DNA of 64,000 nt from Oscillospiraceae bacterium (lineage in GTDB: Bacteria; Bacillota; Clostridia; Oscillospirales; Oscillospiraceae), in the NCBI GenBank assembly GCA_017461445.1, contig JAFTXW010000016.1:105875-169874 (forward strand), written 5' to 3'. Under the pieces are notes generated by a model, which saw only the letters and a program-made list of their open reading frames with translations, was not told where the DNA came from and did not search any database. A program made the position numbers and the translations under genes. Positions 23,977 to 33,800 of the stretch are shown here, one piece after another; the first letter of the stretch is position 1; each line of letters opens with the position of its first letter.

Positions 23977-24852
23977 TTACTCTTCCTTCCTGCCGTACCT
24001 CGCCAGCACGGCTCTTTCTCTGTCGTTATAGTCTCTGGTACGTTCCAGAATGGTATACCCGTTTTCCGCCAAAATGCGGCACACATCGTCCCCCTGGCCC
24101 ATGCCGAATTCCAGGGCCAGATAACCGCCGGGCTTCAGGGCGGAGGTAAAGTTTGCGGCAATGGCGCGGTAAAAATCCAGGCCATCCTCGCCGCCGTAGA
24201 GAGCCATATGAGGCTCAAAGTTCTTCACGCTGGGGGGAAGCTCCTGCATTTCCTGCCCCGTGATATAGGGAGGATTGGAGACAATCATATCAAATTTGCC
24301 CAGGAAGGCGGGAGCAGGCTTCAGGGCATCCACCTGGACGCAGCGCACCCGGCCGCTGAGCTTGTTTTTCGTTGTATTTTCCTTAGCTACGGCCAGGGCC
24401 TCCTTACTTAGATCCGCAAGGGTCACCTTAGCATCCTTCACTTTGGTGGCTACTGCCAGGCCAATGCAGCCGGAGCCGCAGCAAAGGTCTAAAATTCTTG
24501 GGTCCTGATCCAGGAACAGGCCCTGGCTGATGGCAAGCTGGGCCACGGCACAGGTATCGTCCCGGGGGATCAATACGTTTTTGTCCACCCGCAGTGTCAG
24601 GCCGTAAAAATCCCATTCCCCCAGCACATAGGCAAGGGGCTCCCCCGTCAGCAGCCGCCTCACGCCATCGTCCATGGCCTTGCAGACTGCCTCGGAGGCA
24701 TACAGCTCCCGGTCTGCCAGGATCGCCTCCTGGCTCTTGCCGGAAACATGGCACAGAAGCTGCCGAGCCAAAAATCCAGCAGTGTGCGCATCCTCTGTCT
24801 CCAGAAGCGCACGGCGGGCATCCACATAGAGTGCGCCATATTGCTTTACCAT
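23977..24852 (-). CDS. prmC: peptide chain release factor N5-glutamine methyltransferase PrmC
   Basis: The protein is 291 residues. The N-terminal helical bundle (about 1-75) is followed by a SAM-methyltransferase fold with [16 protein letters not shown] (motif I) and the diagnostic NPPYITGQE (about 190). It methylates the GGQ glutamine of RF1 and RF2. Its start overlaps the end of the DUF1385 gene by seven bases. The order DUF1385-prmC is common in Clostridia, although prfA is usually also nearby and is not seen here. Confidence 0.93.
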   Translation of the reverse strand: MVKQYGALYVDARRALLETEDAHTAGFLARQLLCHVSGKSQEAILADRELYASEAVCKAMDDGVRRLLTGEPLAYVLGEWDFYGLTLRVDKNVLIPRDDTCAVAQLAISQGLFLDQDPRILDLCCGSGCIGLAVATKVKDAKVTLADLSKEALAVAKENTTKNKLSGRVRCVQVDALKPAPAFLGKFDMIVSNPPYITGQEMQELPPSVKNFEPHMALYGGEDGLDFYRAIAANFTSALKPGGYLALEFGMGQGDDVCRILAENGYTILERTRDYNDRERAVLARYGRKEE

Positions 24853-25847
24853 CGGTCTGCCCCCTCTTCCTCAGGCAGCACAGCCTGGACGGCGGCAATG
24901 CCCACCTCAATCATGGAATCGTCGGGCTCGTTGGTGGTGAAATTCTGCATCCACATGCCGGGAGCAGAAAGGAGCTTCGTAAGCCAGTTATCATGGCGGC
25001 CCACCCAACGGTTGATCTCATAGGTGATGCCAACCACAACAGGCAGCAGAAGCAGCTTGAACGCGATCATGATCAGCCGGTAGCCGAAGCTGCCCCGGAT
25101 GGCTTCCAGTGCCGGGAACACCGCCAGCAGCGCGGAGGATGCCACGGAGAACACCAGAATGGAAATGACCATCACCACCAGCAGGAAGCTGGTACCGCAC
25201 CGGGGGTGCAGCCGGGTCTGCTTCCGGACATTTTCCACCGTCAGGGGCAGTCCCGCTTCGTAACAGCGGATGGTTTTGTGCTCCGCGCCGTGATAAGCAA
25301 ATACCCGCTTCATCTCCCCCATCCGGGAAATCAGCAGCATATAGGCCAGAAAAATGACCATACGCACCAGGCCCTCAAAAAGGTTCAGCACTAGAGTGTT
25401 GGGTATCCAGTTATCAAAGAAGGAGCTGACCACCATGGGGAGCAGGAAGAACAGCAGTATGGAAAGACCCAGACCCATAGCCACGGCTACGCCGATAATG
25501 GCTTGCTGGAACTTTTCATTGCCCAGCTTTTCCTCCAGCCATTTGTCCAGCTTGGAGGGCTCCTCCTGCATCTCCTCGGGAGCCAGGTCGGCGGAGCGCA
25601 TCAATGCCTTGACGCCTGTCACCTGGGAATCCAAAAAGCCGAACACGCCTCGGAAAAAGGGCCAGTTTTTAAAGGATTTGGGGGGATTCAGCTTCCGGTC
25701 GCTGACCTCGATGGTGAGGCCGTCCTTGCCCCGGACAACCACTGCGTCCTTCTTGGGACCCCGCATCATAATGCCCTCGATCAAGGCCTGACCGCCAATC
25801 ATGGTTTTGAATTTTTCACAGCAGGGCTGGGTTTCTTTGTTTGCCAT
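24846..25847 (-). CDS. DUF1385 (YqhQ-like) membrane protein
   Basis: The protein is 333 residues. The family signature GGQALIEGIMMRGPKKDAVV lies at about 17-36. At least four membrane segments are visible (about 122-145, 160-180, 225-250, 265-290). Conserved MKRVFAYHGAEHKTIRCYEA and HPRCGTSFLL sit between helices and contain His and Cys residues that could bind a metal. The function is unknown, and the gene commonly sits next to prmC in Clostridia. The last 40 residues are acidic and specific to this protein. Confidence 0.9.
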   Translation of the reverse strand: MANKETQPCCEKFKTMIGGQALIEGIMMRGPKKDAVVVRGKDGLTIEVSDRKLNPPKSFKNWPFFRGVFGFLDSQVTGVKALMRSADLAPEEMQEEPSKLDKWLEEKLGNEKFQQAIIGVAVAMGLGLSILLFFLLPMVVSSFFDNWIPNTLVLNLFEGLVRMVIFLAYMLLISRMGEMKRVFAYHGAEHKTIRCYEAGLPLTVENVRKQTRLHPRCGTSFLLVVMVISILVFSVASSALLAVFPALEAIRGSFGYRLIMIAFKLLLLPVVVGITYEINRWVGRHDNWLTKLLSAPGMWMQNFTTNEPDDSMIEVGIAAVQAVLPEEEGADRW

Positions 25848-25871
25848 AGATTCTTTCGCGTTCCTTTCCGG

Positions 25872-27293
25872 TCAACCGGCAGGCAGGCGCACCGTTACCA
25901 AAGTGCCGCCGCCCTGGGCATTTTCCAGGGTCAGTGTGCCGCCGTGGAGCTCCACGATCTCGTCGCATACCGCAAGACCGATGCCCGTACCCCGGGCCTT
26001 GGAGCTGCCTTTGTAGAATTTCTTTTTTACCAGGGGCAGCTCGTCCTCGGGGATGCCGGGGCCGTAGTCCCGTATCCGCACCACCACGCAGCCGTTATCA
26101 TAGCCCATAGAGGCCTCCACGCGCTTGCCCTCACCGCCATGCTTGGCGGCATTATCGAGAATATTCAGGAACACCTGCCGCAGCCGCTTGGCATCGCCGG
26201 GGATCTCGGGAATATCCTCGTCATTGTCGATATAATGGAGTTTGATGCCGTCCTGGCTCAGGCGGCTGGAATAGAGGTATACCGTATCCTCAAATTCCCC
26301 CCGAATGTCCGTGGGCTCCACGGTCAGGGTCATACGCCCATCCTGCATCCGGGTGAAGTCCAGCAGTTCCATGACCATCTCCGTCAGCCGCTTGGCCTCG
26401 CCGGAAATGATCTTCATACCCTGCCGGGTACCGGCATCCATATTTTCATCCGCAAGCAGGGTTTCGCTCCAGCCGTTGATCACAGTCAGGGGCGTCCGCA
26501 GCTCATGGGACAGCTGGGAGATAAACTCGGCCTGCATTTTTTCATTCTGGCTGATTTTGTTGGAAAGCTCGTTGATGGTTTCCGCCAATTCGCCGATCTC
26601 ATCCTGATAGCGGGTATGGATCTGGGTGCCGTAGCTGCCCGCGGAGATACGCTTGGCCTTTTCCGTAATCTCAGCCACGGGTACCAGAATGGAGCGGATA
26701 TAGTAGCCGCTGCTCAGCAGCACCACCGCCAGGATCACCAGCAGCACCAGAAAGCACACCAGTGCGACAAAGAAGATCTGCCTGTCCACCAGCCGGGTGG
26801 AGGTCACATAGCGCAGTACGCCGATGACCTGTCCGCTGCTGTAGATCACAGGGCTGGACACCGCCATGATCCGTTCCCCCGTCACCGGATCCCGGCCCAC
26901 ATAGGGCACGATATCCCGGGAACTCATGGCCGACTGGATTTCCGGAGTGCTGGGGGATTCCCCGGCCCACTGGCCTACGGAGGAGACAACAAGCATCCCC
27001 TTGTCATTGATGAACTGCAGTTCGATCCGGTCCCGTTCGGCAAAGGTCTGGGCATAGGTAACGCAGGTTTGATAGAAGCCGTTGTAGCTCTGGCCCATGG
27101 ATTCGGTGAAGAACTCCGTGGTAACAGCCGCCCGGTCCTCCATATCCGCCTGCAGATTGGAATAATAATAGGCCGAGAAGGAGGCCGTTACCGCCAGCAC
27201 ACACACAAGCCCCAGGGCAAACACCACACCGGCGGTGTTCAGCAGCCAGCGGCTGCGCAGGCCGCCAGCCTTCCGTTTGGAATCCTTAGCCAT
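25872..27293 (-). CDS. sensor histidine kinase with extracytoplasmic sensor domain
   Basis: The protein is 473 residues. Transmembrane helices at about 18-40 and 178-205 flank an outside domain of the single-Cache kind (ATTEFFTESMGQSYNGFY, SSPVIYSSGQVIGVLRYV). HAMP lies at about 205-258. Phospho-acceptor His is in SHELRTPLT (about 262), and the ATPase has N, G1 and G2 boxes (NAAKHGGEG, DYGPGIPE, GTGIGLAV). It is encoded seven bases after its response regulator. The signal is unknown. No metal- or antibiotic-resistance gene is adjacent; the upstream lipoprotein may supply the cue. Confidence 0.93.
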   Translation of the reverse strand: MAKDSKRKAGGLRSRWLLNTAGVVFALGLVCVLAVTASFSAYYYSNLQADMEDRAAVTTEFFTESMGQSYNGFYQTCVTYAQTFAERDRIELQFINDKGMLVVSSVGQWAGESPSTPEIQSAMSSRDIVPYVGRDPVTGERIMAVSSPVIYSSGQVIGVLRYVTSTRLVDRQIFFVALVCFLVLLVILAVVLLSSGYYIRSILVPVAEITEKAKRISAGSYGTQIHTRYQDEIGELAETINELSNKISQNEKMQAEFISQLSHELRTPLTVINGWSETLLADENMDAGTRQGMKIISGEAKRLTEMVMELLDFTRMQDGRMTLTVEPTDIRGEFEDTVYLYSSRLSQDGIKLHYIDNDEDIPEIPGDAKRLRQVFLNILDNAAKHGGEGKRVEASMGYDNGCVVVRIRDYGPGIPEDELPLVKKKFYKGSSKARGTGIGLAVCDEIVELHGGTLTLENAQGGGTLVTVRLPAG

Positions 27294-27299
27294 GCTCCC

Positions 27300-27986
27300 T
27301 TACGCGCCCCACTTGTAGCCAAGACCCCAGACAGTGGTGATATAGGTGGGGTTGGCGGTATCATCCTCGATCTTGATGCGCAGACGGCGGATGTTCACGT
27401 CCACGATCTTCAGTTCGCCCTCATAATCCCGGCCCCAGACGGCGGACAGGATATCCTCCCGGGACAATGCCCTGCCGGGATTCTGCATAAAGAGCTTTAA
27501 AATGGCATATTCCACCTGGGTCAGGCGGATGCGGTTTCCGGCCTTTTCCAGGGTATGATTGCGGGTATTCATCACGAAGGGGCCCTGGGTCAGCAGCTCG
27601 GAATTGGCACTGCTGTCTCCGCCGATGCGGCGGTACAGGGCATCGATGCGGGCGGTCAGCTCCGCGGGAGAGAAGGGCTTGGTCACATAATCGTCGGCAC
27701 CTGTCATCAGGCCGGTGACCTTATCCATCTCCTGGCTCCGGGCGGTGAGCATGATGATGCCGATCTGCTTGCTGGTGGCCCGAATACGGCGGCAGACCTC
27801 AAAGCCGTCGATGTCCGGGAGCATGATGTCCAGAATGGCAACGCCGATATCGGGATGCTCCGCCAGACGGTCCAGGGCCTCCTGGCCGGTGCCCGCCTCG
27901 ATGGCCTCATAGCCCGCCCGGGTCAGATTGATGACCACAAAGCTGCGGATGTTGACTTCATCTTCCAAAATCAGAACTTTTTTCAT
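27300..27986 (-). CDS. OmpR/PhoB-family response regulator
   Basis: The protein is 228 residues. The receiver domain has the acidic pocket in LILEDE, phospho-acceptor Asp in VAILDIMLPDIDG (about 53) and Lys in YVTKPFSP (about 104). The C-terminal winged helix (about 130-226) has RLTQVEYAILKLF, SREDILSAVWG and TVWGLGYKW. It is cognate to the kinase that follows it. The lipoprotein gene precedes it by ten bases, so all three form one operon. Confidence 0.94.
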   Translation of the reverse strand: MKKVLILEDEVNIRSFVVINLTRAGYEAIEAGTGQEALDRLAEHPDIGVAILDIMLPDIDGFEVCRRIRATSKQIGIIMLTARSQEMDKVTGLMTGADDYVTKPFSPAELTARIDALYRRIGGDSSANSELLTQGPFVMNTRNHTLEKAGNRIRLTQVEYAILKLFMQNPGRALSREDILSAVWGRDYEGELKIVDVNIRRLRIKIEDDTANPTYITTVWGLGYKWGA

Positions 27987-27996
27987 ATTCTACCTC

Positions 27997-29322
27997 TTAA
28001 GAATTTCCAGAATTCCACGCTTCGTAGATCAGGTGGAAGTTTTCTCTGAGTATATCTTCGGTAATGCCGTATCCAGTGGCAATTTCCTCCAGCCGGACGG
28101 CGTAGATCACGCTGTCGGCACTGCACAGAAGAACGCGTCCGTCGGTCTGTGCCTGGGTCTCCCGGTCGCTGCCGGTGAGGGCATAAAGGGTGTACAGGGG
28201 CTCGGCACTTTCAAACTCCTCATCCCACAGATAGAAGGCATAGGTGTTGCCCACCTGCTCCACCGTTACCCGGTGTGCCCACTGGCTGTCCAGTCCCACA
28301 TACCAGCCGCCCTGATAATTGTGGAAGGAATAGAGCTTGTCCGTTTCCGCTCCTTCCTCGTCCAGGGAGAACCAGCGGATCAGATACTGGTTCAGGCTGT
28401 TTCCCTCAGGATTCAGGGGATACATACCAATGAGGCTTGGCAGCTCCAATACGCCGTCGCTGTCCACATCACTGCCGTACACATAATAATTTCGCAATGT
28501 CTTGACGCTGTTGCCTGATTCCCCAGACAGGGAGATGTTGGCAAACCGCCCCTCCCGCAGGGCAAGTACATCGGTCATGATGGAGCTTTCGTCCACGGCA
28601 CTGGCGATGTAGACCGCAGGCGTGCCTCCTTCCAGGCGGCTGACGATGACCCGCATGATGCTCTCCGCCCGCTGGGACAGCTCTGCTTCCAGGGAACGCT
28701 CCAATACGCCGTCCCGGATGCTGTAAAGCACCGCAATACCGTTGATGCGGTCCTCGGTTCCGGGCTGAATCACCAGAAGCTCCTTCCCCCCGTCGCTGTC
28801 CAGGTCACAGGTCATGAACCGGGTATAGCCCACACTCATCAGCTGCTGGACTTCTCCCTCCCGAATGCCGTAAACGGAGACGCTGCGCAGCACCTGGTCG
28901 CTGACCTGACGGCCGACGATGATCTCAAGCCCCGGCTCTCCATCCATATCCACATATTCCACCTGCTCAAAGGCGGAACCGGTGCTGTCGATGATCTGCA
29001 AAAGCCGGGCCTTGCCGTCATCGTCCTGGGTGAAGATCAGGATCTTCATGGGCTTTTCGGAACTGCCCTTTGCAAATACCAGATATTCCTCCTGCCCGTC
29101 GCCGGTCAGGTCCGCCATCTGGACAGTCTGTAAATTTTCCCCCGCCTGAGGTGCGGAATAGGTCATTTCCCCTGCCATAGCATTGTCGATGGCCACCTGC
29201 AGATCGTTGTATTCCTCCGACCGCCGGGGAAGGCTGTACATTTCGTACACAGTCAGCGGTGCGCAGCCGCTGAGCAGCACAGACGCAAGAACCAACGCCG
29301 TCAGCAATATTCTCTTTTTCAC
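27997..29322 (-). CDS. lipoprotein with repeated Asp-rich (VCBS/FG-GAP-like) motifs, first gene of a two-component operon
   Basis: The protein is 441 residues from GTG 29322 (GGAG eight bases upstream). It has a lipoprotein signal peptide with lipobox LLSGC (Cys about 20), so it is anchored outside the membrane. Repeats such as MADLTGDGQEEYLVF, VDMDGEPGLEIIVG and DLDSDGGKELLVI recall calcium-binding beta-propeller blades. The gene directly precedes the response regulator and kinase genes, which suggests it is the sensory or accessory subunit of that system. The anti-sigma-like protein at 17212 has similar loops. Confidence 0.82.
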   Translation of the reverse strand: MKKRILLTALVLASVLLSGCAPLTVYEMYSLPRRSEEYNDLQVAIDNAMAGEMTYSAPQAGENLQTVQMADLTGDGQEEYLVFAKGSSEKPMKILIFTQDDDGKARLLQIIDSTGSAFEQVEYVDMDGEPGLEIIVGRQVSDQVLRSVSVYGIREGEVQQLMSVGYTRFMTCDLDSDGGKELLVIQPGTEDRINGIAVLYSIRDGVLERSLEAELSQRAESIMRVIVSRLEGGTPAVYIASAVDESSIMTDVLALREGRFANISLSGESGNSVKTLRNYYVYGSDVDSDGVLELPSLIGMYPLNPEGNSLNQYLIRWFSLDEEGAETDKLYSFHNYQGGWYVGLDSQWAHRVTVEQVGNTYAFYLWDEEFESAEPLYTLYALTGSDRETQAQTDGRVLLCSADSVIYAVRLEEIATGYGITEDILRENFHLIYEAWNSGNS

Positions 29323-29346
29323 GGCATCAGCTCCTCTCAAACGGAT

Positions 29347-29355
29347 ATTATAACA
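29347..29355 (-). promoter_or_regulatory. extended -10 element for the lipoprotein-regulator-kinase operon
   Basis: On the minus strand TGTTATAAT (29355-29347) precedes the GTG start by 25 bases; the -35 region is weak. It lies between the dnaE stop codon and the operon. Confidence 0.5.
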
Positions 29356-29376
29356 CAATATACGGGAAAAGGAAAG

Positions 29377-32300
29377 TTATTTCAGCACAACATTTGCTTC
29401 ACCCAGCACATTTTTCAGCTCGGTAAGCATATTTTCCATAATAACGCACCGGGTACCACGCCGCTGCTTGGTATCAGTAAAGTAAAGCACCACGCCGCAG
29501 TCGCCGGGGAACATATTCAGGATCGCCTTGATCTTGGGATACAGCTTCCCCTGCTCGCCGGGCAGCCGCAGGTACAGCGTTCCGTTTTTGGGTGCGCTGC
29601 TCCGGGGCATGGACTGCGGCTCGGGATTTCCCTCGGCATAGTCCGAAATGGGCCGGGCCCGGTTGATCACGATCTGGGGCTCCTTGTCATCCCGGAGGGA
29701 TAAGCGGCCTGTAATGACCACAGCACTGTTTTCCCGCAAGTAGCCGCCATACTGGCTCAGCACATTGGAGAAGGCCAGCATTTCGATGGAAGCGGTATCA
29801 TCCTCCACGGTGACATAGGACATCATGGAATTATTCCGGGTGGTCTTCATCTTTACATTCTGGACGATACCTGCCACGCTGACGATCTGGTCATCGGTGA
29901 AGGTACTCTCCTCCCCCATCAGGTTTCCGATGGGCACCACATGGGTGTTTCGCAGGAGGGCCCGGTAATCGTCCATGGGATGGCCGGAGATATAAATACC
30001 GGTGGTCTCCTTCTCCATCGCCATCAGCTCCGCCCGGCTCTTTTCGGGCAGCTTGGGGATCGGGATCCGGGCAGCGGCATCGTCCTCTTCCAGCATGGCA
30101 AAGAGTCCCATCTGTCCATCCAGATTTCGCTTCCGGGTGGAGGAAACGGTGTCCATCATCCGGTCGTACACTGCCAGCAGCTCGCTGCGGTGGTGCCCAA
30201 AGCAGTCCATGGCACCGCACTTGATGAAGTTTTCCACAGCGCGCTTGTTCAGCTCGCCCTCACCCATCCGCTCCAGAAAATCCTCCAGGGATTTGAAGGG
30301 CCCGCCCTCGGTGCGCTTGGCTACCATGTTGCGGATCAGGCCAATGCCCACATTTTTGACAGCACCCAGGCCAAACCGAATAGAATCCCCCTCCACGGAG
30401 AATTTGTCCACAGAGTGGTTGATATCCGGGGGCAGGACAGGGATGCCCAGCTCCTTCAGCTCGGCAATGTAGCCGGAGATTTTTGTAGCGGAATCCAGCA
30501 CGGAGGTCATCAGCGCGGCCATATACTGCCGGGGATAGTGGCATTTCAGGTAGGCCGTCTGATAGGATACCACCGCGTAGCACACGGCATGGGCCTTATT
30601 AAATGCGTAATTGGCAAAGTCAACGATTTCATCGTAAATGGACTGGGCCACCTGCTCGGAAACGCCGTGGCCGATACAGCCGGTGATATTCTGAGCCGGG
30701 TCACCGTAAACAAAGACCTTCCGCTCCGCCTCGATGACCTTCATTTTCTTCTTGGAAATGGCCCGGCGGATGTTGTCTGCCTGGCCCATGGTATAGCCGC
30801 CCAGGGAGCGGAAAATTTCGATAACCTGCTCCTGATAGACGATACAGCCGTAGGTGACCTTCAAAATCGGCTCCAAAAGGGGTGTTTTGTAGGTGATCTT
30901 CCGAGGATCCAGCTTGTTGGCAATGAAGGTAGGGATGGAATCCATGGGGCCAGGGCGGTACAGTGCTACGATAGCCGTCATATCTTCAATGGACGTGGGC
31001 TTCATGTTGACACATACACCGGTGATGCCTGCGGATTCCAGCTGGAACACACCCTGGGTCTTGCCCTCCGCCAGCATGGCGAAAGTCTCCGGATCATCGT
31101 CTCGCACCTTGTCGATATCGAAATCCGGGTCAAGCTCCCGAATCTGCCGCTCCGCGTCCTCAATGACCGTCAGGTTCCGCAGGCCCAGGAAGTCCATTTT
31201 CAGAAGGCCCAGCTCCTCGATGGTAGTCATGGTGTACTGGGTGACGATGGTATCGTCGTTCCGGCTCAGGGGCAGATAGGTGCTGACCGGATCGGCGGTG
31301 ATGACCACGCCCGCGGCATGGGTAGAGGTATTCCGGGGCATACCCTCCAGACTCATGGCGGTGTCGATGAGCTTTTTCACCCGCTCATCGTTATCGTACA
31401 TCTCCTTGAGCTTAGGGCTGACTTCAAGGGCTTCTTTCAGCGTAATGTGCAGGGTGGTGGGAACCAATTTCGCCACCACATCGGTTTCTGCATAGGTGAA
31501 ATTCAACGCACGGCCCACATCCCGGATGGCACCCCTTGCGGCCATGGTGCCGAAGGTAGCGATCTGCGCCACATGATCCGCACCGTACTTGCGCATAACA
31601 TACTCAATGACCTCGGGCCGCCGCTCCTGGCAGAAGTCCGTATCAAAGTCGGGCATACTGACACGCTCGGGGTTCAGGAACCGCTCGAAGATCAGCGCGT
31701 ACTTCATAGGGTCCACTTCCGTGATGTGCATACAGTAGGCCACGATGGAAGCCGCACCGGAGCCACGGCCGGGACCGACAGGAATGCCCTGCTCCTTGGC
31801 GTAGCGGATGAAATCCCATACGATCAGATAATAGTTGACGTAGCCCATACGGCTAATAACGCCGATCTCATATTCCAGCCGCTCCTTGTAGCTTTCCGGG
31901 GGATTCTCATACCGCTCCCGGAAGCCATTCATACACAGCTCACGGAAGTATTCCTCGTTGGTATAGCCCTCGGGCACCGGAAAGGAGGGCAGGTGGTATT
32001 CGTGGAAGGTAAATTCCAGATTGCAGCGGTCAGCAATTTTGACGGTATTCTCAAAGGCCTCACTGCAGTTCGGGAACAGCTGCCGCAACTCTTCCTCGCT
32101 CTTAAGGTAGAATTCCTCGGTCTGAAATTTCATGCGGTTTTCGTCGTCTACGGTCTTGCCGGTCTGGATGCACAGCAGAACATCCTGCATGGCGGCATCC
32201 TCTTTGCGCAGATAGTGGGCATCGTTGGTGACCACCAGGGGCAGCCCCGTCTCCCGGGCCAGGCGCATAACGCCCTGGTTCACGGGCCGCTGCTCCTCGA

Positions 32301-32835
32301 TGCCGTGATCCTGAAGCTCCAGGTAGAAATTACCCTCGCCGAAGATGTTCGCCATTCTCAGGGCATATTTCTTCGCCGAATCGTAATCCTCCTCCATCAG
32401 ATACTGGGGGATGGCACCCGCCAGACAGGCGGACAGGGCAATAAGACCCTCGTGATGCCGTTCCAGCAGCTCCAGATCCACTCTGGGCTTTCCATAGAAG
32501 CCGTTGATAAAGGCCTCCGAGACAAGCAGGCACAGGTTTTCATAACCCGTCCGGTTCTCGCACAGCAGCACCAGATGGTAAGGGTCATTGTCAATGCCGT
32601 GGACACGGTCGCTCATACGGCGGCGGGTCACATAGACCTCGCAGCCGATGATGGGCTTGATCCCTGCGACCTTTGCGGCTTTATAAAAATCGATACAGCC
32701 GTACATGACGCCGTGGTCGGTGATGGCAATGGCGGATTGCCCCAGCTCCTTCACACGGTCCATCATGCCGTCGATACGGCAGGCACCGTCCAGAAGGCTG
32801 TATTCGGTATGGACATGCAAATGCACAAAACTCAT
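29377..32835 (-). CDS. dnaE: DNA polymerase III subunit alpha (DnaE type)
   Basis: The protein is 1152 residues. The PHP domain opens with FVHLHVHTEYSLLDGACRID (about 3-22). The polymerase active-site motif PDFDTDF lies at about 395, helix-hairpin-helix motifs at about 830-900, and an OB-fold in the last 180 residues (VASIAGIVQNVKMKTTRN-like, with YVTVEDDTASIEMLAF). Length and domain order match DnaE rather than PolC. It is the replicative or lagging-strand polymerase of the holoenzyme. Its start overlaps whiA by four bases (whiA-dnaE operon). Confidence 0.95.
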   Translation of the reverse strand: MSFVHLHVHTEYSLLDGACRIDGMMDRVKELGQSAIAITDHGVMYGCIDFYKAAKVAGIKPIIGCEVYVTRRRMSDRVHGIDNDPYHLVLLCENRTGYENLCLLVSEAFINGFYGKPRVDLELLERHHEGLIALSACLAGAIPQYLMEEDYDSAKKYALRMANIFGEGNFYLELQDHGIEEQRPVNQGVMRLARETGLPLVVTNDAHYLRKEDAAMQDVLLCIQTGKTVDDENRMKFQTEEFYLKSEEELRQLFPNCSEAFENTVKIADRCNLEFTFHEYHLPSFPVPEGYTNEEYFRELCMNGFRERYENPPESYKERLEYEIGVISRMGYVNYYLIVWDFIRYAKEQGIPVGPGRGSGAASIVAYCMHITEVDPMKYALIFERFLNPERVSMPDFDTDFCQERRPEVIEYVMRKYGADHVAQIATFGTMAARGAIRDVGRALNFTYAETDVVAKLVPTTLHITLKEALEVSPKLKEMYDNDERVKKLIDTAMSLEGMPRNTSTHAAGVVITADPVSTYLPLSRNDDTIVTQYTMTTIEELGLLKMDFLGLRNLTVIEDAERQIRELDPDFDIDKVRDDDPETFAMLAEGKTQGVFQLESAGITGVCVNMKPTSIEDMTAIVALYRPGPMDSIPTFIANKLDPRKITYKTPLLEPILKVTYGCIVYQEQVIEIFRSLGGYTMGQADNIRRAISKKKMKVIEAERKVFVYGDPAQNITGCIGHGVSEQVAQSIYDEIVDFANYAFNKAHAVCYAVVSYQTAYLKCHYPRQYMAALMTSVLDSATKISGYIAELKELGIPVLPPDINHSVDKFSVEGDSIRFGLGAVKNVGIGLIRNMVAKRTEGGPFKSLEDFLERMGEGELNKRAVENFIKCGAMDCFGHHRSELLAVYDRMMDTVSSTRKRNLDGQMGLFAMLEEDDAAARIPIPKLPEKSRAELMAMEKETTGIYISGHPMDDYRALLRNTHVVPIGNLMGEESTFTDDQIVSVAGIVQNVKMKTTRNNSMMSYVTVEDDTASIEMLAFSNVLSQYGGYLRENSAVVITGRLSLRDDKEPQIVINRARPISDYAEGNPEPQSMPRSSAPKNGTLYLRLPGEQGKLYPKIKAILNMFPGDCGVVLYFTDTKQRRGTRCVIMENMLTELKNVLGEANVVLK

Positions 32836-33746
32836 GGCTTTGCCTCCTTTGCCAGCTGGACAAGCCGCTTCATCCGGTTGTTCATGGCGGGCTTGGTAAT
32901 GGCAGGCTCCATCATGGAAGCCAGCTCGGTAAGGGTTGCCTCAGGATTTGCCTCCCGGGCCTTCGCCGCCTGCTGCAGCTTTCCGGGAAGGCTTTCCAGA
33001 ATGCCCCGCTCTTTCAGAATGCGGATGGCGGAGATCTGCTCCTGGGCCGCCTCCACTACCTTGGAAAGGTTGGCATCGTCGCAGTTGCAGCGGCGGTTCA
33101 CTTTGTTGTTCAGCTCTTTTTCCAGCCGGGCTTCCATAATGCCCATCGCCGCAACGGGAGCACCCAAGTATGTAAGGTAATCGGAAATCAGCTCGCTCTG
33201 CTTCAGGTAAAGCACCTGTCCCCCGCCCCGCTGGGCGGTTTTGGGATAGAAGCCCATGACCTCCTGCATCAGGGCATAGGTCTCCCGGGCCACGCTCTGG
33301 TGGGTGGTGGCGATCTCCATGTGATAGCCCTTACCAGGGTCGGTCACACTGCCGCCTGCCAGAAACGCGCCCCGCAGGAAAGCTCCCTTGCAGCAGTCCT
33401 CCTCCACCACAGGCAGATTCACATGGAGGGCCACAGTATCCGCCATATCAAAGCCAAAGGAGGCCATGATTTCGTCGATCTTTTCTTCGTCCCAGATCTG
33501 GAACACCAGCTTTCCGGGAGCCTCCAGGCTAGGATAGCTGTCGAAGGAGACATCAAAAGCCTTCTTAAAGAGCTTCGGCAGAATATAGGCAAATTCCCGG
33601 CTTTCCGTGATGATCTTGATTCCCTCCGCCGTAAAGCTGTTGCAGTAGAGCAGGATGCCGAAGCACTGGGCCAGAGCGCAGCAGTGGTTATGGGGCAGAA
33701 TGCGGCAGACCTCCGCCTTGGCGGACGCAGAGAAGGACACGGCCAT
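32832..33746 (-). CDS. whiA: DNA-binding protein WhiA
   Basis: The protein is 304 residues. The N-terminal half is a degenerate LAGLIDADG homing-endonuclease fold (GAFLRGAFLAGGSVTDPGKG, about 115-134), and the C-terminal helix-turn-helix follows (about 215-300; NATL-type ANPEATLTELASMM). WhiA is conserved in Gram-positive bacteria and affects sporulation or cell division. In many Firmicutes it is encoded with rapZ and yvcK; those are not visible here, and murB lies upstream instead. Confidence 0.93.
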   Translation of the reverse strand: MAVSFSASAKAEVCRILPHNHCCALAQCFGILLYCNSFTAEGIKIITESREFAYILPKLFKKAFDVSFDSYPSLEAPGKLVFQIWDEEKIDEIMASFGFDMADTVALHVNLPVVEEDCCKGAFLRGAFLAGGSVTDPGKGYHMEIATTHQSVARETYALMQEVMGFYPKTAQRGGGQVLYLKQSELISDYLTYLGAPVAAMGIMEARLEKELNNKVNRRCNCDDANLSKVVEAAQEQISAIRILKERGILESLPGKLQQAAKAREANPEATLTELASMMEPAITKPAMNNRMKRLVQLAKEAKP

Positions 33747-33767
33747 TGGGAGGCCCCCTTTCTTTGT

Positions 33768-33800
33768 AAGTTGAAAATTGAAAATGGAAAGTTGAAAGTT
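33768..33800. repeat. purine-rich short repeat between murB and whiA
   Basis: Repeated units like GTTGAAAATTGAAAATGGAA and GTTGAAAGTT fill the 54-base gap. They belong to the same kind of degenerate short repeat as those at 143, 56590 and 59599. Confidence 0.55.

Noticed and set aside
29941-33180. A 1079-codon open frame on the plus strand opposite dnaE and whiA
   Set aside because: It is a shadow of the dnaE and whiA codons, with His/Gly/Val/Gln-rich nonsense composition and no ribosome site; dnaE and whiA on the minus strand are unmistakable.
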